Positions 43,835 to 53,294 of a stretch of 64,000 nucleotides of DNA are shown one piece after another. The stretch spans positions 248,001 through 312,000 of the forward strand of contig NZ_QYBC01000001.1 of assembly GCF_004137085.1 (NCBI RefSeq). The letters run 5' to 3'. This stretch comes from Lichenibacterium ramalinae (lineage in GTDB: Bacteria > Pseudomonadota > Alphaproteobacteria > Rhizobiales > Beijerinckiaceae). The translations under genes and the position numbers were made by a program. How positions within the stretch are numbered: position 1 is the stretch's first letter; every line of letters starts with the position of its first letter. The notes below the pieces were generated by a model that did no database searches, had not been told where the DNA came from, and was given only the letters and a program-made list of their open reading frames with translations.

Positions 43835-45983
43835 TCCGAAGCCCGCGGGGCCGCCGCGGCGGCTCCCGTTCGCCCGCGTCCCGTCCGCTCTCGTCCTGGC
43901 TGCCCTCGTGCTGGCCGCCCTCCTCGGCGCCCTCTGCCTGGACGGCGCCGTGCGGCGCGCCGAGGCCCACCTCGTCCCGCCCGCGCCCTCGACCCTCGTG
44001 GTCGACCGCGACGGGCGCCTGCTGCGCGCCTTCGCCACGCCGGACGGGCGCTGGTCCCTGCCGGTCGCCGGCCGCGACGTCGACCCGCGCTTCCTGACGC
44101 TGCTCACCGCCGTCGAGGACGCCCGCTTCGCCGACCACGCCGGCATCGACCCCCGCGCCGCCCTGCGCGCCGCCGCCCAGTGGGCGTGGCGGCGGCGGGT
44201 GGTGTCGGGGGCTTCGACCCTGTCGATGCAGGTCGCCCGGCTCCTCGCGCCGCGCCCCCGCTCGCTGCGTGCCAAAGCCGGCCAGGCCATCCGCGCCCTC
44301 GCGCTGGAACGGCGCTTCGGCAAGGCCGGCATCCTCGACCTCTACCTCCGCCTCGCCCCCTATGGCGGCAACCTCCAGGGGGTCAGGGCCGCCAGCCTCG
44401 CCTGGTTCGGCCACGAGCCGGACCGCCTGACGCTCGCCGAGGCGGCGCTGCTGGTCGCCCTGCCCCAGGCGCCGGAGCGCCGCCGGCCGGACCGGCAGGC
44501 CGCCCGTGCGCGGGCGGCGCGGGACAGGGTGCTGGCGCGGGCGGAGGCGCTGGGCCTCGCCGCCCCGGGCGAGGTCGCGGCCGCGCGGGCCGAACCCGTG
44601 CCGGGCGCGCGCCACCCCCTGCCCGCCCTCGCCTTCCACGCCGCCGGCGAGGCCCGGGCCGCGGCGCCCACGGCCCGGCGCATCCGGCTGACGCTCGACG
44701 GGCGGCTGCAGGCGAACCTCGAGGCGCTCGTCCGCCGCCACGCCGCCCGCTTTGGCCCGGCCGTGTCGGGTGCGCTGCTGGTCATCGACAATGCCAGCGA
44801 CGAGCTGCTGGCCGATGTCGGCACCGCCGACCCCGGCGCCGCGGCCAGCGCCGGGGGCATCGACATGGCGCGGGCCTGGCGCTCGCCTGGCTCGGCGCTG
44901 AAGCCCTTCGTCTACGCCATGGCCTTCGAGGACGGGGCGGCGGCGCCCGACACGCTGGTCGAGGACCGGCCGACGCATTTCGGCGCCTACGGGCCGGCGG
45001 ACTTCGACGACGCCTTCACCGGCACCGTGACGGCGCGGCGCGCCCTCCAGCAGTCCTTGAACCTGCCGGCCGTGGCGCTGCTGGAGCGGGTCGGGCCGGC
45101 GCGGTTCCTGGCGCGGCTCGCCGACGTGGAGGTGCCGACCGCCCTGCCCGGCACCGACCCGCCCGGCCTTGCCGTGGCGCTCGGCGGGCTCGGGATCCGC
45201 CTCGTCGACCTCGCGCGGCTCTATGCCGGGCTGGCCCGGGGCGGCGCGGTGCCGGCCCTGGTCGAGCGGCTGGAACCGCCGCCGCCCCCCCGGCCGCCCG
45301 GGCGGAGCCTAACCGACCCCGTCTCGGCCTGGGCGGTGGGCGACATCCTGCGCGGCGCGGCCCCGCCCGCCAACGGCCTCGCCGGGCGGCTCGCCTTCAA
45401 GACCGGCACCTCCTACGGCTTCCGCGACGCGCTGGCGCTCGGCTTCAGCCGGCGCTTCACCCTGGCGGCGTGGCTCGGGCGGCCGGACAACGGCGCCGTG
45501 CCGGGCCTCGTCGGGCGGCAGGCGGCGGCGCCCCTGCTGTTCGACGCCGCGGCGCGCCTGCCCGGCCCGCTCGAACCGCCCCCGCGCCCGCCCGGCGTCC
45601 CGGCGCCCGAGGCCGCCCTGCCGCAACCCCTGCCGCAACCCCTGCGCCGCTTGGCGACGCCGCGCCTGGAGGGGGAGGTCGCCTGCGGGGTCGCGCCCGG
45701 GGCGGCCGGCTGCGCCCGCGCCGCGCCGGCCCTGCGCATCGCCTATCCGCCCGACGGCGCCACGGTCGACCTCGGCCTCGCCGACCCGAACGGCGTGCCG
45801 GATCCCCTGGCCCTGAAGGCGGAAGGCGGCGCGCCGCCCTTCACCTGGTTCGTCAACGGCCTGCCGGCCGGCGGCTCGTCACGCCGCGAATCCCGCTGGC
45901 AGCCGGACGGCGCGGGCTTCGCGCGGCTCACCGTCGTCGACGCCACCGGCCGCCAGGCGGGCGCGGCGGTGCGGCTGCGCTAA
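43803..45983 (+). CDS. pbpC: Penicillin-binding protein 1C
   Basis: 726 aa bifunctional peptidoglycan synthase. N-terminal membrane anchor about 28-48; GT51 transglycosylase with [15 protein letters not shown] and [13 protein letters not shown]; transpeptidase with SxxK in SPGSALKPF (about 361-369), SLN and KTGTSYGF; and the PBP1C-specific C-terminal biopolymer-binding domain (from about 635) ending in a beta-sandwich with [12 protein letters not shown]1C proteins often work with an alpha-2-macroglobulin-like partner (yfhM), which is not present here. Start ATG 43803 overlaps argJ by 32 nt, so translation is probably coupled. Confidence 0.93.
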   Translation: MSRSTATTAPDPKPAGPPRRLPFARVPSALVLAALVLAALLGALCLDGAVRRAEAHLVPPAPSTLVVDRDGRLLRAFATPDGRWSLPVAGRDVDPRFLTLLTAVEDARFADHAGIDPRAALRAAAQWAWRRRVVSGASTLSMQVARLLAPRPRSLRAKAGQAIRALALERRFGKAGILDLYLRLAPYGGNLQGVRAASLAWFGHEPDRLTLAEAALLVALPQAPERRRPDRQAARARAARDRVLARAEALGLAAPGEVAAARAEPVPGARHPLPALAFHAAGEARAAAPTARRIRLTLDGRLQANLEALVRRHAARFGPAVSGALLVIDNASDELLADVGTADPGAAASAGGIDMARAWRSPGSALKPFVYAMAFEDGAAAPDTLVEDRPTHFGAYGPADFDDAFTGTVTARRALQQSLNLPAVALLERVGPARFLARLADVEVPTALPGTDPPGLAVALGGLGIRLVDLARLYAGLARGGAVPALVERLEPPPPPRPPGRSLTDPVSAWAVGDILRGAAPPANGLAGRLAFKTGTSYGFRDALALGFSRRFTLAAWLGRPDNGAVPGLVGRQAAAPLLFDAAARLPGPLEPPPRPPGVPAPEAALPQPLPQPLRRLATPRLEGEVACGVAPGAAGCARAAPALRIAYPPDGATVDLGLADPNGVPDPLALKAEGGAPPFTWFVNGLPAGGSSRRESRWQPDGAGFARLTVVDATGRQAGAAVRLR

Positions 45984-46053
45984 GAATGTGACCACGCCAG
46001 CTCCCCTCCCGCCGGGCCGGACGTCGCACAAATGCCACAGCGCCGCTGATGTT

Positions 46054-46086
46054 GCGCCCCGAGCCCCCGCCGGGGTTACGGGGCGC
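46054..46086 (+). terminator. Hairpin downstream of pbpC
   Basis: 8-bp stem GCGCCCCG / CGGGGCGC around 17 nt that can itself form a CCCC/GGGG stem. It lies 70 nt after pbpC and 58 nt before the porin gene, and may end the argJ-pbpC transcript or structure the porin leader. Confidence 0.5.
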
Positions 46087-46143
46087 CTTACCGTCCTGTA
46101 ATTTCAAATCCAAGTTTCGGCTCCTGGTCTAGGGCGGGGTTTC

Positions 46144-47481
46144 ATGCGTCATCACATCAAGGGCGGCCTCGTCGCCGCGTTGGGCCTCATGTCGGGCACC
46201 GCGCTGGTCCAGGCGGCCGACCTTCCGGCCCGCACCGCCCCGGTCCCGGTCTTCGTCGCCCCCGTGGTGAGCGACTGGGGCGGGTTCTACGCCGGCTCCA
46301 CCTACGGCTACGACTTCACCAACTTCCGCACCCGGCAGGGCAACGGCGCGTCGCGCAAGCTCGACAAGTCGGGCCAGAGCGGCGGCGGCTTCGTCGGCTA
46401 CAATTACCAGTTCGGCCATGTCGTGGTGGGCGCCGAAGGCGGCATCGACCTGAACCTCGTGCGCGGCAACGAGCGGGCCACGACGGCCGGCCTGCCGACC
46501 CATCTCGACAGCCTCTACGACGTCCGCCTGCGCGGCCGCCTGGGCTACGAGTTCGGCTGGTTCATGCCCTTCGTGGCGGGCGGCGCCGTCATCAACGAGA
46601 GCTACCAGTCGTCCGAGGCGCCGCTCAACGCGTCCGGCGCCAACAAGCAGTCGACCGGCTACACGATCGGCGCGGGCGTCGACGTCAAGGTCAACCCGGC
46701 CGGCTACCTCGGCCTGCAGAACGGCTTCCTCGCCAGCCTGCTCGGGCCGCTGGTCGTGCGCGTGGAATACCTCCACGACAGCCTGCCGACCTCGACCTAC
46801 GCCTTCGCGGGCCGCTCCTTCCGCACCAATTCGGACAGCGACATCATCCGCGCCGCCATCATCCAGCGCTTTGGCGACAACCCGGCACGTCCCTACATCG
46901 ACGCCGCCACGCAGACCGTGAACTGGGCCGGCGGCTACGGCGGCGTCTTCGGCGGCGGCGGCTTCATCACCCCGGAGACCAAGAACCTCCTCACGGGCGG
47001 CAAGACCCGCTACGACACGTCGGGCGCCCAGGGCGGCCTCTACACCGGCACGAACTTCATCTTCCGCGACCACTACATGCTCGGCATCGAAGGCTCGACC
47101 GCCTACACCGACATCGAGGGCAAGGGCCGGCAGCCGACCGGGCCGGTCTCGTTCCGCAACTACATCAACGCCGACCTGCGCGCCCGCGCCGGTTACGCCT
47201 GGGGCTCCTACCTGCCCTTCGTCTCGGCCGGCTTCGCCTACGGCCGCAGCGAGCAGATCGACACCAACACCGGCTCGCAGCTCGGCCGCGTCAACAACGA
47301 GGCCATCGAGGTCGGCGCCGGCCTCGACTACCGCATCTCCGAGCGGGTCTCGGTGCGCGGCGAGTACCTCCACGAGTTCGGCATCAACGACAAGATCGTC
47401 AACCTGAACAACACCAACACCGCCAAGCAGTCGATCGAAGGCGACTTCTTCCGGGTCGGCGCCGCCTACCACTTCGAGTGA
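46144..47481 (+). CDS. Outer-membrane beta-barrel protein with two tandem Omp25-like units
   Basis: 445 aa. Signal peptide 1-25 (VQAAD). The rest splits into two similar units. Unit 1 (about 45-243): WGGFYAGSTYGYDFT, LRGRLGYEFGWFMPFVAGGA, VVRVEYLHD, ending AAIIQRFG. Unit 2 (about 261-445): WAGGYGGVFGGGGF, LRARAGYAWGSYLPFVSAGF, VRGEYLHEFG, ending VGAAYHFE with the C-terminal aromatic residue expected for BAM insertion. Each unit resembles an eight-strand Omp25/31-type barrel, so the protein may form two barrels or one larger one. Such fused double-unit proteins occur in Methylobacterium-like genomes. Confidence 0.88.
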   Translation: MRHHIKGGLVAALGLMSGTALVQAADLPARTAPVPVFVAPVVSDWGGFYAGSTYGYDFTNFRTRQGNGASRKLDKSGQSGGGFVGYNYQFGHVVVGAEGGIDLNLVRGNERATTAGLPTHLDSLYDVRLRGRLGYEFGWFMPFVAGGAVINESYQSSEAPLNASGANKQSTGYTIGAGVDVKVNPAGYLGLQNGFLASLLGPLVVRVEYLHDSLPTSTYAFAGRSFRTNSDSDIIRAAIIQRFGDNPARPYIDAATQTVNWAGGYGGVFGGGGFITPETKNLLTGGKTRYDTSGAQGGLYTGTNFIFRDHYMLGIEGSTAYTDIEGKGRQPTGPVSFRNYINADLRARAGYAWGSYLPFVSAGFAYGRSEQIDTNTGSQLGRVNNEAIEVGAGLDYRISERVSVRGEYLHEFGINDKIVNLNNTNTAKQSIEGDFFRVGAAYHFE

Positions 47482-47488
47482 GGCCCGC

Positions 47489-47545
47489 GGCGACCGCGCG
47501 AGGGGTCGCCGTCACCCGGTATCTCGCGGCCCCTCGCGGGGCCGC
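47489..47545 (+). terminator. Two consecutive hairpins after the porin gene
   Basis: Stem 1: GGCGACC / GGTCGCC (47489-47495 and 47504-47510). Stem 2: GCGGCCCC / GGGGCCGC (47526-47545) with loop TCGC. Both are followed by CGTCAC but not by a T-run. Confidence 0.55.
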
Positions 47546-47661
47546 CGTCACAGACCGTGCCGATCATCGGGCCCGCGCAGTCCAGGCCGCCGTCATGCGG
47601 CGCCGGGACGCCGCGGGCCCTGTCGTTTCGAGCGCCGGCCGCCGCTGTCCCGGCAGTCGGG

Positions 47662-48192
47662 TCATTCCAGCGGATAGGAAGCCTCGACCACGTAGGGGCC
47701 GCCGCCGACCGAATCGCGCGCCGAATACAGGTTGAAGCTCGCGGCCTCGAAGCGCCGCGTCAGGAAACCGCGGGTTCCGAGGTAATGCGCCACCGCCGTC
47801 TGCGACGCGTTGCGCATGCGGGCCAGCGTCACGTGGGGGACGAAGCGGCGCGGCTCGGGCGGCAGCCCGATGCGCCGGAACAGCCGCTCCTGCTCGGCCT
47901 GCAACTCCACCAGGGCGGAACCGGGCTGGGCCTTGGCGACGATGGCGCGGGGCTTGTCGCCGCCGAAATAGCCGAGCCCCTCCAGCGTGACGGTGAAGGG
48001 CTTGCGGTGGATTCCCGCCATCACCTCGTCGACCGCATCCGCGGTCTCGGGATCGATGTCGCCGATGAAGCGCAGCGTGAGGTGGTAATCCTCGACGTCG
48101 ATCCAGCGCGCGCCGGTCAGCCCGCCCCGCATCAGGGCCAGTTCCTCGGCGAGTTCGGCCGGAAGCGCGAGTCCCGTGAACAGACGGGGCAT
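47662..48192 (-). CDS. thpR: RNA 2',3'-cyclic phosphodiesterase (2H family)
   Basis: 176 aa. The two catalytic HxT motifs are DYHLTLRFIGD (about 46) and VPHVTLARM (about 125), symmetric as in 2H phosphoesterases. N-terminus MPRLFTGLALPAELAEELAL is typical of ThpR, which opens 2',3'-cyclic phosphates on RNA. The physiological substrate in bacteria is uncertain. Confidence 0.93.
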   Translation of the reverse strand: MPRLFTGLALPAELAEELALMRGGLTGARWIDVEDYHLTLRFIGDIDPETADAVDEVMAGIHRKPFTVTLEGLGYFGGDKPRAIVAKAQPGSALVELQAEQERLFRRIGLPPEPRRFVPHVTLARMRNASQTAVAHYLGTRGFLTRRFEAASFNLYSARDSVGGGPYVVEASYPLE

Positions 48193-48290
48193 GGCTCGAC
48201 TCCTCGATTCGCGGTGGGACGACGCCCGAGCCTAGAGCAGGAACGCCCTCGATTCCAAGCCGGAGCGGATCGGGCTCGGGCGGAAGCCAC

Positions 48291-48659
48291 TCAGAAACCC
48301 GGCAGGTCCCGCGACAGGCCCTTGGCGGCGAGTTCGCCGAGGTAGTGCTCCCATTTGGCCGGGCGGTCGGTGCCGAGCTCGTGCAGGTAGTCCCAGGTGA
48401 ACAGGCCGCTGTCGTGGCCGTCGTCGAAGACGAGCTTCACGGCGTAATGGCCGACGGGCTCGACCGCCGCGATGCGCACGTTGCGCTTGCCGCCGACCGT
48501 GCGCTTCTCCGCCGCCGTGTGGCCCTGCACCTCGGCGCTCGGGCTGGTGACCCGGAGGTATTCCGCCGCGAGATCGAAGATGCCGTCGTCGTAGGTGACG
48601 GCGAGGAGGCGGCCACCGTCCTTGAGGCGCAGCTCGATCGGCCAATTTTGCGTCGACAT
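48291..48659 (-). CDS. DUF971 family protein
   Basis: 122 aa. WPIELRLKDGGRLLAVTYDD and DGHDSGLFTWDYLHELG are the DUF971 signature (gamma-butyrobetaine hydroxylase N-terminal-like domain). Single-domain bacterial members are often found near iron-sulphur or molybdopterin genes; here moaA lies 2 kb away on the other strand. Molecular function not established. ATG 48659 precedes MSTQNW. Confidence 0.85.
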   Translation of the reverse strand: MSTQNWPIELRLKDGGRLLAVTYDDGIFDLAAEYLRVTSPSAEVQGHTAAEKRTVGGKRNVRIAAVEPVGHYAVKLVFDDGHDSGLFTWDYLHELGTDRPAKWEHYLGELAAKGLSRDLPGF

Positions 48660-48832
48660 TCCGTTGTTCCCTGGGTTTCGCGCCAAATCCGTTGCCACAG
48701 TCTCGCCGGACATTGTAGCCTTCCGCACAAAGGGCTCCCACCACCGCGGCCTGTCGCTTCCGCCCCGCTTCGATGCGGCGAGCGGTGGGGACGGGCTGTG
48801 CCGGCGGGGGCCATCATCTCGGGAGGAACCCC

Positions 48833-49048
48833 ATGGTCCATCGGATCGACGACAGCCCCGTGCGCCGCAAGCGCCCCTCGCCCTGGCTGTGGCTGCTGCT
48901 CATCCCCTACCCGGCCCTGCTCTGGGTGCCGTTCTACAACAGGGTCGAGCCGCAGATCCTCGGGTTCCCCTTCTTCTACGCCTATCAGATGGCCTTCGTG
49001 GTGCTGACCGCCATCGTCACGGCCCTCGTCTACGCCGTCACGGACTGA
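48833..49048 (+). CDS. DUF3311 small membrane protein
   Basis: 71 aa with two membrane segments: WLWLLLIPYPALLWVPFYNR and FFYAYQMAFVVLTAIVTALV. DUF3311 genes almost always precede a sodium:solute symporter gene, as here (78 nt). It is thought to be an accessory subunit of the transporter. Ribosome site GGGAGGAA before ATG 48833. Confidence 0.92.
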   Translation: MVHRIDDSPVRRKRPSPWLWLLLIPYPALLWVPFYNRVEPQILGFPFFYAYQMAFVVLTAIVTALVYAVTD

Positions 49049-49126
49049 CGCCGCAGCGGCCCTGACCTCGCAGCGGCCCCGGCGCCTCGCCCGGGCCCCG
49101 AACCCTTCTGCCGAATCGAGAGAACC

Positions 49127-50668
49127 ATGCCGGTCAACTGGATCGCCCTGACGGTCTTCGTGTTGTGTTTCGCGGGCGTCACCGTCCTGGGCTTCGCCTC
49201 CGCCCATTGGCGCAAGGGCGATCTCGACCTCCTGCACGAATGGGGCCTCGGCGGCGGCACCTTCGGCACGCTGATCACCTGGTTCCTCATCGGCGGCGAC
49301 ATCTACACCGCCTATACGTTCATCGCGGTGCCGGCCGTGGCCTTCGGCGCCGGCGCCCTCGCCTTCTTCGCCGTCCCCTACACGACGCTGATCTACCCCA
49401 TCACCTTCGTGGTGTTCCCGCGCATGTGGTCGGTGTGCCGCCGCCACGGCTATATCACGGCGGCGGATTTCGTGCGGGGCCGCTTCGGCAACCGCTGGCT
49501 GGCGCTCGCCGTGGCGCTGACCGGCCTGCTCGCCACCATGCCGTACATCGCCCTGCAGCTCGTCGGCCTCGAAGTCGTCATCGCCGGCCTCGGCGTCACG
49601 ACGGAAGGCCTCATCGGCCACCTGCCGCTGCTCATCGCCTTCGTGATCCTGGCGGCCTTCACCTACACGTCGGGCCTGCGCGCCCCCGCCACCATCGCGG
49701 TCGTCAAGGACCTGATGATCTACATCGTCATCATCGCGGCCGTGGGCGTGGTGGTGCGCACCTTCGGCGGCTTCGGCCCCCTCTTCGCCGCCGTGCCGCC
49801 CGAGAAGCTCATCCTGCCGACACCGCCGGCCGGCTCCACCGGCGTCTACGGCGTCTACGCCAGCCTCGCGCTCGGCTCGGCCGCCGCGCTCTTCATGTAT
49901 CCCCACGCCATCACCGCCATCCTGTCCTCGTCGACCCGGAACGTGATCCGCCGCAACTCGGCCCTGCTGCCGGCCTATTCGCTGGTGCTGGCCTTCCTGA
50001 CGCTGCTGGGCTTCATGGCGATCGCCGTCGGCGTGAAGGCCAAGCCGGAATATGCCGCGCTGTTCGCCCGCTACAGCAACCAGTTCGCCGTGCCGGCCCT
50101 GATCCTCGACATCTTCCCCCCGTGGTTCGCCGGCTTCTCCTTCGCCGCCATCGGCATCGGCGCCCTCGTGCCGGCCGCCATCATGTCGATCGCCGCCGCG
50201 AACCTGTGGACGCGCAACATCCACCTCGAATTCATCAACCCGCGCGCCACGCCCGCCGAAGAGTCGCGGATGGCGAAGCTGGTGTCGCTGCTGGTGAAGT
50301 TCGGCGCCCTCGTCTTCGTGCTCGGCATCCCCAAGGAATATGCCATCAACCTGCAGCTGCTCGGCGGCGTGTGGATCATCCAGACCCTGCCGGCCGTGCT
50401 GATCGGCCTCTACACGCGCTGGTTCAACTCCTGGGCCCTGCTGGCCGGCTGGGCCGTCGGCATGGCCTTCGGCACGCTGGTGGTCGACGCCAACGCCTTC
50501 AAGAACGCCACCTACGTGCTGTCGGTCGGCGGCTACCAGCTCCCCGGCTACGTCGCCATCTACGCGCTCGCCGCCAACCTCATCGTGGCCGTGGTGGTGA
50601 CGCTGCTGGTCAACATGGTGCTGAGGCCCGAGCGCCGCGACGCCACGGTGGCGGCCGACTACGTCTGA
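49127..50668 (+). CDS. mctP: Sodium:solute symporter, monocarboxylate permease MctP-like
   Basis: 513 aa, about 13 transmembrane helices. The SSS-family core is present: WGLGGGTFGTLITWFLIGGD and TAYTFIAVPAVAFGAG in TM2-3, and SAAALFMYPHAITAILSSST centrally. Close relatives in rhizobia (MctP) take up lactate, pyruvate, propionate and alanine. Co-occurrence with DUF3311 supports this subgroup. With prpE elsewhere in the window, short-chain acid use by this organism is plausible. Confidence 0.9.
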   Translation: MPVNWIALTVFVLCFAGVTVLGFASAHWRKGDLDLLHEWGLGGGTFGTLITWFLIGGDIYTAYTFIAVPAVAFGAGALAFFAVPYTTLIYPITFVVFPRMWSVCRRHGYITAADFVRGRFGNRWLALAVALTGLLATMPYIALQLVGLEVVIAGLGVTTEGLIGHLPLLIAFVILAAFTYTSGLRAPATIAVVKDLMIYIVIIAAVGVVVRTFGGFGPLFAAVPPEKLILPTPPAGSTGVYGVYASLALGSAAALFMYPHAITAILSSSTRNVIRRNSALLPAYSLVLAFLTLLGFMAIAVGVKAKPEYAALFARYSNQFAVPALILDIFPPWFAGFSFAAIGIGALVPAAIMSIAAANLWTRNIHLEFINPRATPAEESRMAKLVSLLVKFGALVFVLGIPKEYAINLQLLGGVWIIQTLPAVLIGLYTRWFNSWALLAGWAVGMAFGTLVVDANAFKNATYVLSVGGYQLPGYVAIYALAANLIVAVVVTLLVNMVLRPERRDATVAADYV

Positions 50669-50676
50669 CGTCGCGC

Positions 50677-50708
50677 GGGGGTGCTGTCCTTCCCGTGACG
50701 GCACCCCC
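50677..50708 (+). terminator. Hairpin after mctP
   Basis: A 12-bp stem (arms 50677-50688 and 50697-50708, one G-T pair) with an 8-nt loop lies 9 nt past the mctP stop, before moaA. It is followed by C-rich rather than T-rich sequence. Confidence 0.6.
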
Positions 50709-50749
50709 CCCCGCTACCGCTCGGCGGCGAGACGCCCTATATAGATCCC

Positions 50750-51787
50750 ATGCTGCAAATGCCCGCCTCAGGCTTCGCCGCCGCCGAAGCCGCGCCGCTC
50801 ATCGATCCGTTCGGGCGCGCCATCACCTACCTGCGCGTTTCGGTGACGGACCGCTGCGACTTCCGCTGCGTCTACTGCATGTCGGAGCAGATGCAGTTCC
50901 TGCCGAAGCGCGACCTCCTCACCCTGGAGGAGCTCGACCGGCTCTGCACGGCCTTCGTCGAGCGCGGCACCCGCAAGCTGCGCATCACCGGCGGCGAGCC
51001 CCTGGTGCGGCGCGACATCATGCAGCTCTTCGGCAAGCTGTCGCGCCATCTCGGCTCCGGGGCGCTCGACGAGCTGACGCTGACCACCAACGGTTCGCAG
51101 CTGGCGCGCTTCGCCGAGGAACTCGCGGGGTGCGGCGTCAGGCGGGTCAACGTGTCGCTCGACACGCTCGACCCCGCGAAGTTCGGCGTCATCACGCGCT
51201 GGGGCGATTTCGACCGCGTGGTCGACGGCATGGCGGCGGCGCAGCGGGCCGGGCTGAAGGTGAAGCTCAACGCCGTGGCGCTGAAGGGCGTCAACGAGGA
51301 CGAACTCGCCGACATGGTGGCCTGGTCGCACGACCGCGGCATGGAGATCACCTTCATCGAGGTGATGCCGCTCGGCGAGGAGGGCGGGGACCGGTCCGAC
51401 CAGTTCCTGTCGCTGGAAGAGGTGCGGTCGCGGCTGGGCGAACGCTTTTCGCTGTCGCCCCTCGCGGTGTCGACGGGCGGGCCGGCGCGCTACTGGCGCG
51501 TCGGCGAGACGGGGGGCCGCGTCGGCTTCATCACGCCGCTCACCCACAATTTCTGCGAAAGCTGCAACCGGGTGCGCGTCACCTGCACGGGCACGCTCTA
51601 CATGTGCCTCGGCCAGAACGACGCCGCGGACCTGCGAGCCGCCCTGCGCTCGCCAGACCCAGACGCGGCGCTCGAGGCCGCCATCGCCGAGGCCATCTCG
51701 CGCAAGCCCAAGGGCCACGACTTCGTCGCCGACCGCCTCGCCGCCAAGCCCCGTGTCGCCCGCATGATGAGCACCACGGGCGGCTGA
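50750..51787 (+). CDS. moaA: GTP 3',8-cyclase (molybdopterin biosynthesis)
   Basis: 345 aa radical SAM enzyme that turns GTP into the first pterin intermediate of the molybdenum cofactor. N-terminal cluster CDFRCVYC (C36, C40, C43); C-terminal cluster C269, C272 and C286 in the CX2CX13C arrangement; the C-terminal GG tail needed for activity is present. Molybdenum cofactor is required by nitrate reductase, and nitrate genes follow within 2 kb, but no other moa gene is nearby. Confidence 0.97.
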   Translation: MLQMPASGFAAAEAAPLIDPFGRAITYLRVSVTDRCDFRCVYCMSEQMQFLPKRDLLTLEELDRLCTAFVERGTRKLRITGGEPLVRRDIMQLFGKLSRHLGSGALDELTLTTNGSQLARFAEELAGCGVRRVNVSLDTLDPAKFGVITRWGDFDRVVDGMAAAQRAGLKVKLNAVALKGVNEDELADMVAWSHDRGMEITFIEVMPLGEEGGDRSDQFLSLEEVRSRLGERFSLSPLAVSTGGPARYWRVGETGGRVGFITPLTHNFCESCNRVRVTCTGTLYMCLGQNDAADLRAALRSPDPDAALEAAIAEAISRKPKGHDFVADRLAAKPRVARMMSTTGG

Positions 51788-51864
51788 GCTCAAAGGCCAG
51801 CGAGCCTAAAGGCCACCGCCACCGAGGGCGATGCCGGGCCGTGGCTGGGTGGGCGGTGCCCGCC

Positions 51865-53124
51865 TCACGCCATCAGGGTCTGGATGCCCTGCTCGTAGAG
51901 CGCCGTGAGTTCGCCGAACCGCGCCAGCAGGGTTTCGCTGAGGACGGCGACATCGCGGCGGGCCGCGACGGGGTCGGCGAGGGCGTGGCGGAAGCCCGCC
52001 CAGGCCTGCAGGGCGTCCCCCATCACGGCTTGGATCTCGCCTGTGCTGAGCGGTGCCGCCGCCAGGAAGGCCAGGCCCTGCTCGAAATCCGCCTCCGCCC
52101 GGCGCATGGCATCGCCGTCGCCGGGGCGGTCGATCAGCGTCGACAGGATGGCGCCCTTGGCGATCCGCTGCGACAGCATGCGCTGGCGCCCCGACACGTT
52201 GATGATGCGCAACGCCGCCGCGAAGCCGGCCGTCTCGAGGTTGCGGGTCAGCGCTTCGGCCTGGCCGAGCAGCCGTTCCGCGAGGGCATCGACGGCGGCG
52301 AGCCGCGCCGTGGTCGGGCGGTCCCGCACCGCAGCCTTGAGCTCCGACCAGGGGCCGAGCACGCCGTCGAGCAGGTCCCCGAAGGTCGCCCGCGACAGGC
52401 TGCGGCCCAGCACGGCGAGGTTGGCGTCGGCCTGGGCGACGGAATCGTCGCAGAGCCGGCGCGCGGCCTCGGGCTCGATCCCGGCGCAGCCCAGGCCGTT
52501 CAGCTTGACGATGCGCTGCGACAGCATGCGGAGCTGCCCGGCGCGGTTGATGGCATCGGCGTAGCGGGTCGCGTCGATCACCTGCTGGGCCACCTGCCCG
52601 ATGCGCTGCTTCGACTGCATGGCGGCCGAGCGCAGCACCTTGAAGGCCTCCTCCTCGGGCACGTTGCGGACCCGCATGAGGATGCCCTTGGCCCGGTCGA
52701 CCAGCTTGCGTTCGCTGAAGCGGTCGCGGACGTCGGAGAGTTCGGCCCGCAGCGCCTGGTCGCGCCGGAACCGGGCCTGGGCCACGTGGATGACCGAGCG
52801 CAGGCGCCGCGGCGCGTAGCCGTCCACCACATAGGCATGCACGCCCGCACCCGCCGCGCGCTCGATCTTCTCGGCATCCGGGTCGGCCGTGAAGAGCACG
52901 AAGGGGCGGGGCGCCGTGTCCTGCAGCGTCGCCGTGATGGCGAACAGGGCATCGCCCGGGTGATTTTCATAGCAGACGACCACGTCCGGGGCAGAGCGGA
53001 TCACGTCCTGCACCATGGTGCGCAGGTCGAGCGCCGCCCCCACCGTGAGCCCCACGCTTTCGAGGTCGCGCGCGAGCCCTGGCGCGCCGGGGCCGCCGGA
53101 GGAGAAGAACGAGACCGTCGTCAT
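51865..53124 (-). CDS. ANTAR antiterminator with two nitrate-sensor-like P-box (PilJ/NarX-type) domains
   Basis: 419 aa. Residues 1-115 form a receiver-like domain without a clear phosphoacceptor (VVVCYENHP where VVVLD is usual). The ANTAR RNA-binding domain follows (about 134-183: RFSERKLVDRAKGILMRVRN, then EEAFKVLRSAAMQSKQRIGQ). Two helical domains each carry a P-box motif: AINRAGQLRMLSQRIVKL (191-208) and IINVSGRQRMLSQRIAKG (308-324). In NarX/NarQ the matching box (GSLRMQSYR) holds nitrate through its arginine; both copies here keep G-x-x-R-M-x-S-x-R. ANTAR proteins prevent termination by binding leader hairpins; NasT and NasR do so for nitrate assimilation. It is divergent from a nitrate transporter gene. 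No transmembrane segment is seen, so it should be a soluble cytoplasmic sensor. Start ATG 53124. Confidence 0.88.
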   Translation of the reverse strand: MTTVSFFSSGGPGAPGLARDLESVGLTVGAALDLRTMVQDVIRSAPDVVVCYENHPGDALFAITATLQDTAPRPFVLFTADPDAEKIERAAGAGVHAYVVDGYAPRRLRSVIHVAQARFRRDQALRAELSDVRDRFSERKLVDRAKGILMRVRNVPEEEAFKVLRSAAMQSKQRIGQVAQQVIDATRYADAINRAGQLRMLSQRIVKLNGLGCAGIEPEAARRLCDDSVAQADANLAVLGRSLSRATFGDLLDGVLGPWSELKAAVRDRPTTARLAAVDALAERLLGQAEALTRNLETAGFAAALRIINVSGRQRMLSQRIAKGAILSTLIDRPGDGDAMRRAEADFEQGLAFLAAAPLSTGEIQAVMGDALQAWAGFRHALADPVAARRDVAVLSETLLARFGELTALYEQGIQTLMA

Positions 53125-53204
53125 GGAGCAACCGCCAACCGGACCCACCGCCGCATGGGAGCCCGGGGGGCGGTGCAAGCCCCGCGCCGCCCGGCCCAAA
53201 CGGG

Positions 53205-53220
53205 TGGCACGCATCGTGCA
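53205..53220 (+). promoter_or_regulatory. Sigma-54 promoter of narK
   Basis: TGGCACG-CATC-GTGCA matches the consensus TGGCACG-N4-TTGCA at 11 of 12 fixed positions, with GG and GC exactly 10 nt apart. Transcription would start near 53231, giving a leader of about 118 nt. It predicts nitrogen control through NtrC-type activators. Clear paired NtrC sites upstream are not evident; one GGTGCA half-site lies at 53172-53177. Confidence 0.78.
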
Positions 53221-53274
53221 AATCCCGGCTCGGCTGCACCGACGCGGCCGACTTTCGCCTCGCACGCCGAGTCG

Positions 53275-53294
53275 TGCCCACAGAGCCGTGGGCA
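53275..53294 (+). promoter_or_regulatory. ANTAR-type RNA hairpin in narK leader
   Basis: A perfect 7-bp stem TGCCCAC / GTGGGCA closes the six-base loop AGAGCC. ANTAR target hairpins have six-base loops with A at position 1 and G at position 4, exactly as here. It sits about 45 nt into the predicted transcript and 55 nt before the ATG. A second weaker structure (CTCC-TCGC-GTCA-GCGA...GGAG, 53304-53327) follows it. I do not find a second loop of the same type nor a clear U-tract terminator. Confidence 0.65.
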
